Shown here: positions 10,901-25,900 of the stretch, piece after piece
Position numbering within the stretch: the stretch's first letter is position 1
Layout: each line of letters begins with the position of its first letter
DNA from: Phoronis australis
Lineage: Eukaryota; Phoronida; Phoronidae
DNA length: 64,000 bases
Assembly (NCBI GenBank): GCA_002633005.1
Contig: NMRA01000447.1
Location: 80,237 to 144,236, forward strand
Reading direction: 5' to 3'
Translations under genes and position numbers: made by a program
Notes under the pieces: generated by a model
Told to the model about the DNA's origin: nothing
The model's database searches: none
What the model saw: only the letters and a program-made list of their open reading frames with translations

Positions 10901-13900
10901 AAACTGATACTAGGAGGCGCCACAACAGTCAAAGTCGGAAAATCATTGTCATCCATCCTCTTCCTAGTAAGAACATACATGCCAATTTTCACGATCATTC
11001 TTAGAGTTGTTTGGTTGATAGAGGGGCGGATGCCAAAAAACAGACTCGAAAACAGTAAAAATGGCCACTAGGTGGCGCAAAATGCCATGAATCCATCCAA
11101 AAACGGGAGAATAGCGTCACCTTATAAATAGATGCCTAATGTACCAAATTTCAGACTCAAAAACAGTAAAAATGGCCACTAGGTGGTGCAAAATGCCTTG
11201 AATGCATCCGAAAACGGGAGAATAGCGTCACCTTATAAATAGATGCCCACGTGCCAAATTTCATGAAAATCAGCTGAGGACCTTTGAAGATACAGAGGTA
11301 AACGTAAAAAAATAAAGTTGCCACACGGGGGCACAACAGTAATCGGGTGGATCCAAAACTGGTCCCCCTCTGTCATCAACCCCACAGAAACATACCTGCC
11401 AAATTCCAATAAGATCCTGCAAGGGATTTAGGAGATACAGACGCGGATGCCTGGACAGAGATGACAGCAATATGCACCCACATATAAATATGTGGGCGCA
11501 TAGCCATTACAGTAAAACTCCCATAAATCTGACTTTGCCTCACTTTAAATTTCTTGGGTCGCTTAGATCAGATTTGTTGGAGTTTTACTGTAATTAAAAA
11601 CTTCATAATGAATCACAGCATGCATTATAGTTCAAATGTTTCAAACTTAAAACAATGGCAGTAACAAATTACTTGGCCAGCATAGGAAACCCAATCACAG
11701 TGGGAATGATACATGTGACTTAAATTACCCGACGACAGATGGCTACTAAGACGGTCAAGTCATAGCATGGAATTCCGTTTGCACTCAGCCGTTATGACCC
11801 AGAATAATGGGCCATTTTGTCTGTTTTCGTTCGGCCTATACTGAAAGTGGTGTCACAAAAACACCAACATGGAAAGAGGAGTAAAATGTTTGCAAAGTCA
11901 AGCATGCACTTTAAACATGATGACTCTTCTATTAAATTCACAAATTGTGTCAAATCCACATTTTTTTAAAGTTCAAAATCATGTGTCCATATTTTCCCAT
12001 ATAGTCCTAAAGCTCACTTCATGTACTTGCAGTTTGTATTATAACCACATAGATCTTGATACAGTCAGACACATGAATATGGAAATAATATGGAAAATTT
12101 GAGTTTCCATCTAAGTAAAATGCAACATTGAATGTGTGAGAATACATTTGTTTTTCAAATAGACAGCATCTGCTAAATTGTGTTCAATTCAACCTTGAGA
12201 CTTTCCTGGCTAATGATTTTAATAACAGTTTATATTCATACACTACTATTCATACCTCGTCAGTCTGAGTGGCCTCCGGGAACGTGAAACTCTCAATAGA
12301 GCGCGCCGACGACACGACACTGCCCCCTTCTTCATACTCATCATCAGTAACCTGTGGCACCTCCTGTAGGAAGTTGGATGGTGCCAGCCCTCGTTGACCT
12401 TGCAACTCGGCCATGTAGAACCCATCTTCATCCATGTCACCCAGCACAGTCAGAATATCTCCAGCTTGAAACGACAGCTCCACCTGTGGGGAAAGTCGCA
12501 CATAACCACATAAAGTGCATTATCCAGTATCTCTTAAGATGGTCAGTTTGTTGATGTCTGTTTACCAGGACAAGTATTACTTTACGAGAAGGCCTACTTA
12601 CAAGGAATCCTACGACTTCAAAACTGTACGCAGATCTAATTTCAGCAAGTTTAAGAAAGTTGGTTGAAAAAAGGAGCTTTAAAACTACCAGTCAACTTTA
12701 TGCAAAGTAAATATGTCAAGTCAAAAACTCCATGACTTCATGTCAGAATATAACTCTAATATCTCATTTAACTTAAGTTTACAAAATGTAATCAGCCAGC
12801 ATTTTTTTTTGGGAATTGTCACAACTTGGCAACGTTCCTTCCTCATCAAAGTCTTCATGATTAATAGTAAATTGTGACTTACATCAGCATCAACATTCGG
12901 TGAAAGTTCACTGGGGTCATAGTCGTAAAGAGCTATCATCCGCCGCTTCACACCTGAGACCATACTGGTGTTCACATACTGATCTGGTAAAGTAAAATCA
13001 AATGTATAACAAGAAGACAGTCTTTCACACTATTCTCATATGATCATGGTGATCCCAAGGATAACCACTCTCAGCATGTGCACCAGCTGTGACACAGAAA
13101 ATTTCAACAAGACCCCATCCTGTGATAAAGGCGCCGCTTTGCGTGCTCTTCACTTAATTTTCTCACAATCTATTTTGCTTCTTTTAGCTGTGAAACAAAA
13201 TTTCAAAACGATTCCTCTCGTAATAAAGGCTTCATTCTACTGTTTGCCCTATTCTTCTTTGCTGCTTTCCAATTTGTTCAGCAGTTGCAGAATCCATACC
13301 AAGACCAGTGATCTCCAGGGTTATGAAAGGTGGTGGACAACCAGTTGCAACGTTCGAGCACCAATAATTTGAGGTGTTTATTAAGCGGAAATGAACAATT
13401 TTTAGCTGGGTCATTTTTCTTCAAATATAATTCAATTTACCTTACACTCATTTTAAGCTAATTAATCTTTCCCCAGCCTTTCTTAACTAAGCCAGCAAAA
13501 TTCACGTAGAGATATAGGTGTCATAACTCAGATTAAAGCATCCCGATTCAAACACAATGACTAAAAATTGAACACAATTTGTGCTAAATGACATGTTGGT
13601 CATTGCATTTGCTCCATGAAATGGAATGTAGAAACTCAACAGTTGCATGCATAGTTAATAAGGGTCAGGGTAACAGTGATCAACATTTTAACATATTGGT
13701 TAATCTGAATTTATTGAAATGTCACCCAAACACAGGTTTCCCCCTTTAAAGTCCTTCTCTCACGCGATGTTATAAGGATCCAAGAAGTACCTACCCCATA
13801 ACTAATACACGATCCGTACTCGAAAACAGTTTAAATGAACGCTCCACTCATGATTCGCACCCGAAGAAACACCGCCATTTTGAACTTGCCGCGAACCCGG

Positions 13901-16900
13901 AAGTACAATTCATTCAGGATCCCAGGCCGAGAAAACGCTGTCAGTGCGACTGGAGCAGTGCCTGTACTGTTACCAGCCAGCAAACAGGGATAAAAAAATC
14001 GACAGCGCGCCTTAATTTTGATAAAATCAAACTACGGACAATTTTATGGAATTTGCTGAAGAAATGTGGCGAATAAATTTTGACAGAAATTATTTTGCCA
14101 GACTCGGGACCGCAGCCTATCGGACCCAGTGCGGATCGAGACCAGACACTGGCGAACGGTAAATGCATGCGGTTGCAAGCTGTTTTGTCGAAGTAGTGGT
14201 CAAATGATAAATGCTGCATATGTTCAAGCCAGGGTAGTTTCAGACACTTGCATGAAATTACGGGCAGGTTAGTTCTGTGTCACACTGCCGCGGCAGACCT
14301 TAGTTAGCCTCAGTCACCAGCTACAAGTGAAGACTATAGTCAAAATACAGCTTGTTAGTAGGCCTATGCAGCCTCCCGTTCAGTAACGCTAGGACCTTGC
14401 TAAAAAGCAAGACTTCGCGAGATTACATGAGACATTGCCGTGCATTTTAAATCAAAGCACGTGACCTTGACTAGGTTTTAGCTAGGTCCTGGCATAGGTC
14501 CTGGCGTCTACTGAACGCATGCCAGCTTTGCGCCAAGACTACCCTTAGGCCTAACTGGTCGCTGGCCACAAACACAAAAAACACGAAAATTGAACAAAGT
14601 TTCTTTTTTGAAGCAACGTTTGTCAAAATGTATCAACGTCTAAATCTTCACAAATTACAAAGTAGCCGACTGAACATGCCTTTCAGTTCAGCAAAAGTCG
14701 ACATGTTGTCGGTGCCGCCAGAAATGAGACGAAGTCCAACGGGAATTGTGAGCGCATTTATCACATAATGAGTAACAACTGCAAGGCTGAAATTTGGTGA
14801 ACACTGCTAAATCGTGCAGAATAGTAAGTAAAGATATGTCTAACTAAATTTCACCGTAATTTGTTGGCGAAAACAATTTACACAAAATTTTAAACTCGTA
14901 ACTCATCCCGCTGTCCTCCAATATGGCCGACGCGATCCAAACAAAGTGACCCAAATTTCGCCACAAAACTTGCAATAACTTTACAGTGCTTGCCCCGATT
15001 TTGATACTTTTTCGATTTTTACTGAGTAGAATGTACTACCTTTCCGATGATAGCAAAGTACTTTTTTAAAACGAGGAAAAAAATAAAACCGAAAAAAAAT
15101 TGGTTCAACCCATATTGGTTCCTAGGTTCGACCGGCCTACGTAAGGAACTACAACACCAATGCTATTTTAACATACTAAGTACGCGTAACATTCCAAAAA
15201 AATCAACGACCACTAACTACAGACTATAAATACACTACATATGCAAACGAATCACGATATATTACTAATAAAACAAAATAATGAAGACTTTTCGAGCAAG
15301 CCATAGCACATTCAGTTACAAGGAAAAAATGGCGGCGCTCAGGACAAGTTCCTGAACTGATGAGCTCAGAGAGAAGGGTCAAATACAGTTCAAAAATCGC
15401 TTTTGGCAAGAAAGGCGAAAAGAATATACAGAAAGGGTGTCGAAAATAAGAATTTATGTAGTAAGTATTTTCGGATACTGGAACCACATGGGCAGTTTGC
15501 AAGAAGGACTTTAAGGCAATGAGTACAGTCTGACATTGAAACTATTAGTTTAATGTTTTACTTTAATTGGTGCTTATTATACTATGTTTGTGCGTCTGTT
15601 TGATAGGGACTCATAAGAACCCAGTGTGCAGGTTTTATAACTTGTACCACGACTATACAAGTTTATAACTTGCACCACGACTATGCAAGTTTATAACTTG
15701 CACCACGACTATACAAGTTTATAACTTGTACCACGACTATACAAGTTTATAACTTGTACCACGACTATACAAGTTTATAACTTGTACCACGACTATACAA
15801 GTTTATAACTTGTACCACGACTATACAAGTTTATAACTTGTACCACGACTATACAAGTTTCCAGATTAAAAACTAAGCCTCCTTACACTCATTTAGTTCA
15901 ATTCCACTGTAAATTCGTTCACATCTCAAAAATGATTACCAACTTACAGAACGTCTGATGACCTACCAGGCGTGGATGTCTTAGGTGTTGACGGTTCTTC
16001 AATAGCAGTCATCTTCACAGAAGGGTCAGTTAACCTATCCCCCGCCCCTACCAGCGCGTCCCCACTCAGAGACGGTGACCCCAGTTCCGTAGATGTATTA
16101 TTGAGCAGTGTGACTGTACCATTTTCCAACAGTTGAATAGCCAATTGAGGATCCTCTACGTCGAACTCAGAAACCATATTACACGGCACATAGCCAGTCC
16201 TGCCATTGGCTTCGCCGCGGTAGAACCCATCTTCATCCTTTTCCCCATACACCTGCAGAAAAACAAAAAAGAAATTTGCTGGAATCCAGTTTCTAAATAT
16301 CAGTTGCTAGTGTGTGTGGAAAGGTCAGTCAGTGTAGTTATGAGACTAAAGTAAGCCCGATTCACCACTTATAAAGTGACCATGTCACCTGCCATGAAAC
16401 AATATGTAACTCATAAAACCGAAGCATTCCCGTCCTTGATAACCACATACAGCATTACACAAACCTATATTGACTATGAAGGCCAGGCTACAAAACATAC
16501 GGACTATGAACACATTTCCATGATCAATACAATTCATTAGAAAATGTACCGATTCATTATTAATAAAATATACCGCAGAACTGCTTTTACATGTTGCACT
16601 TATGCCAATTTTGTGTTCTCATCGTCTTACCTTAATCAGCTGTCCTTCTTTAAATGGCAATTCTTCCTCAATGGCATCTGGATTAGGTGACATCACTGTT
16701 GGGTCGTAATCAAACAGAGCCACGAACACGCGCATGACACTGTCGTCGAGGGTCAACTCAGAGCCACCAGGTAATGTGTCGTCTTCATACTCAGTCATGT
16801 CAGACTCCTGCAGCGAGTTCTCCGACCCCTTAGTCCTGTTGTGTTCAACATCACGTTCATCAGCAGATGGTGCTGGTTTGTGACTGCTAGCATGGTGTTT

Positions 16901-19900
16901 AGTTTCTGGTTGGTGTACTGATTGGTTGTCGCTGTTGACTGGTGAAACATCTGGCTTCAGTTGATAACTTTTCACCTCCTCATCTTTTTCAACACTATCA
17001 CAGTGGTCATTTTCAGACTCTTCCTCTGAAGTACTGTTAGCTTCAACACTGCTCGTTTTTGTAATTTCTAAAAGAGAATAAAATCTCTTACACATTGTTC
17101 AAATTGGAGGCATTTTTGTTACAATGACGCAGTTTTAATGAGCCTGATGCAAAATTCAGTGCACGCGCGTCATAATTATTGAAGCACGATTTTCCGATGG
17201 TAACCATTAGTAACTACAAAAAAATAACAAGTCTTAACTCGGTACCAAGTTAAAATAACTAACTAGTATGCTAATAAGTTGTTCCTTAGTGAAATGACTA
17301 TAAAAATAATCACACTGTATTGAAATGATGCAATGCAATGTCCTGAACACAACAGGCAAATTGACACAGAATGTTCTAACAAAAGACTGATGGTAAACAA
17401 ATTGCCCCAAATTCATCAAAAACCCATGGCTCACTGCACCCAATCTGAAAAAACATAAGGTGGTACAGTGATGGATCTAATTTCTTTGAAATAATAATAA
17501 TATTAATTGTCAACCCCAAAGACTATGTATTTTTGCACCCAATCTGAAAAACATAAGGTGGTACAGTGATGGATCTAATTTCTTTGAAATAATAATAATA
17601 TTAATTGTCAACCCCAAAGACTATGTATTTTTAAAATCCTTGGAGACACCAGAATCACATCATAAGCATGAGAATAATGTCCTGTTGTATTCTATATTAT
17701 GACCACGCCAGTTTTCATGGATAACAAATTTTGATAAGCATTGTCTTGTTTGAACGAAGCATGGTTGTCAAAAATCAAGACTTTCAAGGAACGTTAATGC
17801 CAGTTTAGTTCTTGTGCTTAGATCTTAAAAGAAAGCACAGGCACACCTGTGTTGTTAACAGCATAAAGAGACAGAACTTATTAATACAAGCTTCATTCAA
17901 AAAGTTCAGTGTCTATGGAAGTCATGGTGTACTGCATGAAACATTACGTCGCATGACAATCAATGCCAGGTCAGTATTTTAAAACAAAAGACAAGATCAA
18001 ATAAATGTAACCATCGAGGATTTTTAAAAATAATTACGTAGTTTCAAGAGCTTGTAATAACACAAAAAGTTATGCATCAATCTGATCCTTGGTAACAAAG
18101 TTGGTCTATTACAAGACAGTAACTGTAACCAAGTTGACAAGTTACTGCTTAAAAATTAACATGCTACACTTAAAAAAACGACGTTTTCCAAAACTGATGC
18201 TTGTGCTCTTCCTTAGTTCTCCAGTAAAGACATGATGCTTAAAAATGATGCCGGTGCCGAGCAGACCCAAACAATTGTGATTATCTGCCTTATACACACG
18301 AACATTTCCATTATGGCTTAATACCTATTTGTGGTATAACCACCCTACTGGAATTTGGTGGTGTAGATGACTGAGTAATAGGGCCATCAACAGAGGCTGG
18401 GCGAGCTTTTGGCTCCACTGTTCTGAAGGCTGATGACTGTGTGCAGTGTGCTGGCTCAACTGGTTTAAAAACGGTCTCCAGGGTGCTGTTTGAATGCACG
18501 GGCTGTAAGGGACTGTGCCTTGTATCACCAACTTTGGGCTGGCCTTCTAAGTCTTCGTTTTCTTGAGCAGATCCATTCATTGGCTCATTGTCTGAAGCTT
18601 TATGAAGTGATTTCTAAAAAAGATATTTATACCACGTCTTGATAAGGCAGTGAAGCAACCATGTATCCAACAATCTTAGTTCAATGTCAGTTTAACTCAC
18701 ACAATTACCAAAGCGAAAGAAACCAAGAATATGCAACGAAGGTAAACTGATTAAGAAATAAATGTTTACTACTATGTATACTTAGTGTTTCATCTCAGGA
18801 AAGTACTTCATGTTGCACCAAGCTAGACTAATAACCCACAATCAAAGTCCCCACCTCAAAAACTGTACAGGTTTTCTTACTACAGGCACTCCTTGGTCAT
18901 GAATAAAACATGTTTTCACCAAGAACCCCAGGTGTGCCTAACTGTGGCAGACATTTCAGTAACGTACCATGCATGTGCATCTTATCCAAGAGAGTTTGTA
19001 ATTCATGCTGAGCAAACAAATCTGTTCATGAGCAAAGAACTGCACTATCATTAAAACACCTGTGCGGTTCGTGGGGGAAGAATACTATGCAACCTATGCG
19101 TACATTTTCAGGCTGCTTTACATTTTGTACACAATGTCACCTATAATAAATCGTACTGTGTGTGCTGTTTCAACATAAAAAATTGTATTGCATCTCCTGG
19201 TTCAATAACAGGGCAATTAATTTGTACTTGTCACCGAAAAATATCACAAGGCCTCCCGATAAAAAAATCGCACTGTGTGCGCTGGCTTTTAAATGTTAGT
19301 TTACACCAGTCATCCTGGAGTTTTTAAAATAAATAAGACAGACTTCAACAGAGCTTGGCCAGAATCTTCCAAATTTGCCAGAATTCTATGGCAGTTTAGA
19401 CGAATTTTGAAACAATAAAATGGTGTTTTTGTTGAACATTTGGTGGAGTTTCAATGTGATGTTATTGCGCCTAACCACTTATTGTTTATTTGCGACTGAA
19501 CTTGCACTGTAAGTTGTCGTGATTTTGACAACCAGTGTGAAGCAACAACTGTTAAGATTTCGTCAAGATTTAGCCAGAATTGAAACGGGTTCTACTAAAA
19601 AATGGATAACTAGTTGATATTTTGTGCGACAAAGCTTCCAATGTTGACCTCTTTATTTTGAAACTACAGCAGGCCACTACACTAAGAGTAATTACAAGGG
19701 ACTGAGCTCACAATGACACTACAAACATTCCAACAGAGAAGTGCCAGTTACGTTGGTTTCAATAGTTTGATTTCTCACCTCATCATTTAACCCAGGAAGA
19801 CTGAGGTCAAGGTCATCAAAGTCATCCTCCTCTTCAACCTCAGCGATGTCAGACAGTTCGGATGAACTACTGTCGATAATCTCACGGTAACTCTGAGGTG

Positions 19901-22900
19901 AAGTCTACAACAAAAATGCCATTACTTAGATCAGGCAAATGAATGAACAGAGTCAGAAAGACAAACCTTCACGTCACCAACAGGGAAGATTTTATTTTTC
20001 AGTTCAAACTAAAACATTAGTTAAAGGCATATTTCCTCAATTCTCACGCCTAAAAACTGTGAAAACATTTCATTAACTAAAATACAGTGATAACAATTGG
20101 TTATAACCATAAGACGGAACTGTGATTGATATAAAGCAGGACCCAGTTTTGGAAGAATTGGTTCAACCTTACTGTTTTGTGGAGCTCTAGAAAAATGTCC
20201 ACCTTGATTAACATTGGAACTGTTACGATCATCATGTGTCAGAAATGGCTGATCGATTTCATATGAAATGTTGAGATACCGTGTTATGCAATGTTCTCCA
20301 ACAGGCTGATAGGAATTGTTTTAAAATTGACCCACTTTTGCACTGCTCTCAAAAATGAACTATTTCTAAATCGGTCCACGTTTGCATGAGGGGTTATCAA
20401 AATAGGACTTCGATGATTTATATGAAAAAAGTTGCATAAAACAAAAACAGAATCATATGATAACTTAGAAGACTGTAACAGCCTTTTTGAGATTTCATCT
20501 TGAACAATAACATCAACCGAAATTTGACTGCGTTATTGATATTAGTTCGCTATGATTGTACCTTTCTTTTTTCATAAATTTTACTAAAAAGACAAGGTCA
20601 TCTAACCCAATCACCGAATGATTGATGGAAAAAAATCAAGTTCCACATGCTTCCTGCTTTCAAAAAGTATACTGTATATACTTTTCTCGAGTTAACTTCA
20701 GTATTGTAGCTATTTTGCTGAATGCTCAGACCTTAGCTCATCCATTACAGTCCCCCTACCATGGGTACTTACGTCAATATAATGTCTCTGAAATATCTCA
20801 TTAACCAATGTTTTATTAATCACAGAAAATACATTTGGACAACTAAACCTGAATATTCATAGTACAATGATGCCTGACTAAGGTGTGCACTCTGTGAGAC
20901 AGTATTCTCTAGGTCAATTCGAAAACCAAGTTTGTTATCATTGCATGATCGAGTGGTTAATAACTACCACCTCAAGTACTTACATCTCGGTCTGAATTCA
21001 GAATCGCCATATTTTTATTGACCATTTCCATCAAGGAATCTGCATCAGGTGATGAAGAATTAAGAGGTTGTGGCTTGGCTGCTTCAGTGACTTGTTGGTG
21101 ATCTACCTGGTCATCCGATGCTGCTTTAATTGGACCATTTGCAGTGGGAGCTTGACTGTGCTTCTGGAAGCAATTGTATCAAAAACCTAATACCACAATG
21201 ACCATGGAACAAGCACACATAACAACTGGTCCAGTTACCATTGTCTTATAACCTCACTATAACTAATGTTAAAACACTTGATATTGGTTGTACCTGGTAT
21301 GACATTTTTTCGTAACGTGACGTGGTGACAAGGCTTTTGATTTAATAGAAATCCATCAGACTATATCAAACTATCAACAAATAAACAATTAATGACAAGG
21401 CACGGTAACTCCACATTAAGCTCTGGCTAAAATCAGAAAAAATGCTTTTTTATTCCATGAAGGAAAGTTCAAATAAAATGTTAAACAATTCTGGCAAGAA
21501 GTCTGTTTGACAGAGATTTGTATAATTGTGTATAAATTACTTTATTTCGAAAACAATAGCAGCTGAAGTTGCGCAAACACAATATCACATTCAGATCCCA
21601 GTGCTTTAACAAGATCGAAGTTCATTAACCAGAAAAGTGCAGCTAGGTACCAGCACACACCAATTACTTGTAGCACATAACACAAAATAAACACAGCACA
21701 TGACCTACAACCGAGACTGCATTTGACATCTGTTTGCTATAGGGATTAATTCACATCCCAATTACCTGATCAATGTTGATCTTTTGTACATTATCTCCCC
21801 TGACCTTTGGTGACACACTCGGCCAGAGATTGACTGGTATTTCTACAGATTCCGACTCAGCAGACATGACATTGGTGGACAGGGTGCGCACCGTTACATG
21901 TTTCACCGACTGTTTACCAAGGTGGGACAGTTCAATAACGGCATGGTCAACTGAAATTATGAAGTGTACATTGTTCAAACAACAGTTTATAACATTCAGA
22001 ACACAATGAACTATCCCTTCCCATGAATATTAAATGAAAAACACTGAACAGCCACATAACACTTATAAAACCTAGTGTGCACAATGGTGCAATGAAATCT
22101 GCATCCAACGCATTAAAACACATGAATTTCAACTATGAACTCACAATGCAGATTTAGTTCAAGTTGTAAAAGCCCAATTAAAATGAATTAGAAACACTGA
22201 TCAATCTATTTTTTAAACTTTTCGCATAAGAAATTGATCTAAGTTATTTATTTTATTTTAACTTTTCGTGTATTGAACCAAAACCAAAGCGAAAAAAAGA
22301 TCAGAGCGGAAAACCGATAAATTACCAAGAATACAATGAATCCAATATTCTTAACCAATCAGCTGTTTATCTCTTTGGTAAACTTTTAGTCGTGTTTTGC
22401 CTCAGATCAAAACAGTTATCGCTAGTGCCCATACCTGTAGAAGAGTCTAGTTGCTTTACTTTGTGTTTATCCACATAGATCATGTATCCAGTGACTACCG
22501 CACCATTAGATGTCCCCGCTGTGTTCAAAGTGACAGGAAGCCATGTGACCAGCAGGGTGCCAGGTTGAGACCCCGCTTCCACTTGTACTCCGACAGGGGC
22601 TTCAGGTAAACCTGTGAAGAAACAGAAACATAACAGGTCAAGAAAGAAAACCACAAATAAAAGGAGTTCCATATGCGCACCCTGGGGTAATTAAATACCA
22701 CGGCTATTTTTTGGAAACATGTGTACCTCTATGGAGTCTTGTTTTGCTTTGTTTGCCATTGCTGTGGCTAGCATGAACAAACGTCATAANAATTTAAGTA
22801 GGACCTTATCCAAAAGTCCTTGTATTTAGCCAAATATTTACAAAACTATAGACTGAGTTTACGACAGCAAAAGTATATATTTTCTGAAAGTAGAAATCCT

Positions 22901-25900
22901 GGAGAATCTTTACCAGACTGTTGCTATTATTTGAGTCACATGACCAGTTTTTTTCAGTAAAATTTAGCAAAACAGAAAGGGGCATTGCAGTGCTTGAAAC
23001 AGGTGAGCATATATTAGATTTGCACTCATGAAAAGTGACAAGCGGTTGTTGGCGACCAAACAAAGAAGAAATAAAAAAAATGAAAAAAATAAAAAAATGA
23101 AAACTAAAATCCCGAACGTCCACTGCATGCCTGTTCAAATACTACGAGCGAAGCCAATTTCCTACTGGTACTTTTTCTACTTGTATTTGCGAGCGTGTAC
23201 TCGCTTATGTCGAGCACTGCATCGATAGCAAAACAACTTTACCAATAAAATTTATTATACTACCCAAATTTCATTTGACATAAATATATTCAAGATGAAA
23301 TCTCAAAGACACGGTTAGTTTCCTAAATTGTCATTTCATTTTCATTCATGCAACTTTTCTATAAAAGTCAGAGAAGTCCTATTTTTGATATCCCCTGACC
23401 AAAGGTGCCACATTATAAAAACAACTTTGAACAGCGTTTTGGAGAACAGTGTACAAAGCGTAATATCTGAAAGTTTCATACAAACCTGATCACCCACTCC
23501 TGAAATGCGATATTCCGAAATAAGCCGAATGTGGACAGTTTGGTAGCTAAGGTCATTAACAGATGTGTGATATCACATGACCGGATACAATCATGGACTA
23601 CTCTGAATGAACGGAAATACTCCCCACCTGACTGGTATATGACCAGACATAGTACATTACATTCTTACCTCCTGGTAATGTCTTGAAGGTGATGAGAGTT
23701 GAAACGGCCTTTATTGACTTGGCAGGCAGTTTATCCTCTGGCCAGTTCTTGCAACACACCGTGATACTATACTCACTTGACGGGTTCAGATCTACAATAA
23801 ATAAGTCGTTTTAAATCTACAGACAACAGTAAATCCAGCCACCAAGTGCTATTTTTGTAGTTATGAATAAGATATCACGGAAGAAATACTCAGTTAACTT
23901 TAACGACACTTGCGAAAGCAAAGAGTGTCTTAAACAAAATTAAACACTTTCTATGACTCACAAAACCCAATGAGAATTATTTCGCAAATCACCAAGTAGC
24001 AACGCCATCAGAAAACAAAAGAAAACACAATCATAGCAGATGCAAACACTAGCTTTCAACCAAGAAATGTTTCTTGATTCACAAAAGAGTATGCAGGATT
24101 CGAACTAGCTTGACCTGCTACTCAATACCAACACCCAGTAAATCTATGATCATGGCTAGTCCTAGGGCACAAAACAGGCATAAAATTTAATATTTTGGTT
24201 GAGAATCTAGATATTCAGGCCAACTTTATGTATTCTGCAGCTATCAATACATTTAATATTTAAACGATGTAAATTTTCATAACAACAGCAGGATGACATT
24301 ATTTAAGCTGCAATTACTGCTAGAAGTTGTATGAAATCAGTAATTAATAAAATTACTGAAACACAGAAGACCAACAGATTAGAACTCACTAGTCACGGAG
24401 TATTTAAATGCACCAGGGGGCAGCACTCGGTCTATGGCACCATTTACAAGGACCAAGTGGGAGTAGTTACTGTTGCCAGGGAACCATGTTATATCAGCTG
24501 ATGTGGACGTGATGTTCGACGCTTTCAGTTGAGTGGGAGCTAAAGGCGACACTACAGACAGACAAAGAGATCATTAGATTATAAAACCACGGAAATAAGC
24601 AAATCATGTGTATCTTGTCTTTGAAGACTCAGCAGATGGCAAACATTCACTGAGATTACGTTAACAGCAAAAATAGAATCGATGACCCTCTTTAGTAGTT
24701 GAACAGCGTTACAATGCGTCTGGTTATCACATAAGTAAGATTAATAAAGCTTCACACATGCCATGTGTTGGCCACATTATGTGACCAGTAGTAAAGTTTT
24801 TAAAGATCTTTGCATGAGTAGCAGAAAGTCCCGGTTCATACCCCTGTCAGGACAGAGATCTTTACACATTTGACTACAGATGACGTGATGTGACCAACAT
24901 TTGGTGTGTATCAAGATTAATAAATCTTACCTATACGATATCATCACACTAATTTATAACAACACAATAATTATATGATTGTCTGTTTGCTAATGATCAT
25001 TGGAATCTAATGTTGCTTTCTACAAGGGCCTGTACTGCCCACTAACTCATTCGGTTGCTACATCTTTTTCCTAAATTCAACACCCTAAAAGTAATGAGCC
25101 ACGTTTTGAGCTTGCGTGACAATTTGAACAACTGATATCTGTTCAATTAAACAGTGAACTTTGGTGGCGACAATAAAATTTCCAGACACACCCTGGGAAG
25201 ATTTGGTGTAATAATGCGCTTCGTCTATAGTTTTCCGCTCAACTTATAAAACAGCATCAGTCTCACTTTAGGCCATCAATGTCAGCACCAGCCAAAGCCA
25301 GACTATACCTTTGCCAATAGTGATAGTACACTCTTGATCATGTGACTCCAAACCCTCCACTGTCACAGTCCTCACACAGATTCTGTGAGCCTGCTTGGCC
25401 TTTACACCTTCCACAAGAGCAGCTGTTCGCTCATTAGCCGAGATGGATGTTTTCAACTGGTTGTCCACATATATGTGATAGGCGGTCACACTGGAGAGGT
25501 CGACCCCACTAGGAGGGGTCCACCTGATCAAGACACTGTTGGACAGCTGACGTTCAAGGGTTAGCTTCTTGGGCGATGGCACTATAACTGTAAGTAAGAT
25601 ACAATGCATTGTGGGCTAAAGGTAAATACTTTCACTATCAAGATTCAAAAGTTTTTAAAAACTTTACGAACCCAAGAATCCGTTATGTGTATGAAATTAC
25701 GACTAAGCATTTATGGAACCAAATATGATTTTTTCCCTAAAAATCATTTTCCAAGAAACTCTCATGTGAAAATGTTCACATTTATTGACATAAGACCAAA
25801 AAATTCTGTTTCTGTATTCTACTAACTATAAAAGAATATACACGATTTCCAGCCAAGGTCTTTATCTAGAACACCAAGCCTGGCCATCAAAAGAAGATTT

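Noticed and set aside
12983-15967. Donor at 15948 (GTAAGT) for exon 24 and acceptor GATCAG before 12980 for exon 25
   Set aside because: Each scores well alone, but joining them gives a frameshift and a stop. CCTG|GTAGGT (exon end 15967) with TTTACCAG (exon start 12983) keeps the frame.
24095-24170. tRNA-like remnant (GTTCGAATCCTGC on the minus strand)
   Set aside because: Only a B-box-like motif; no A box at proper spacing and no stems.
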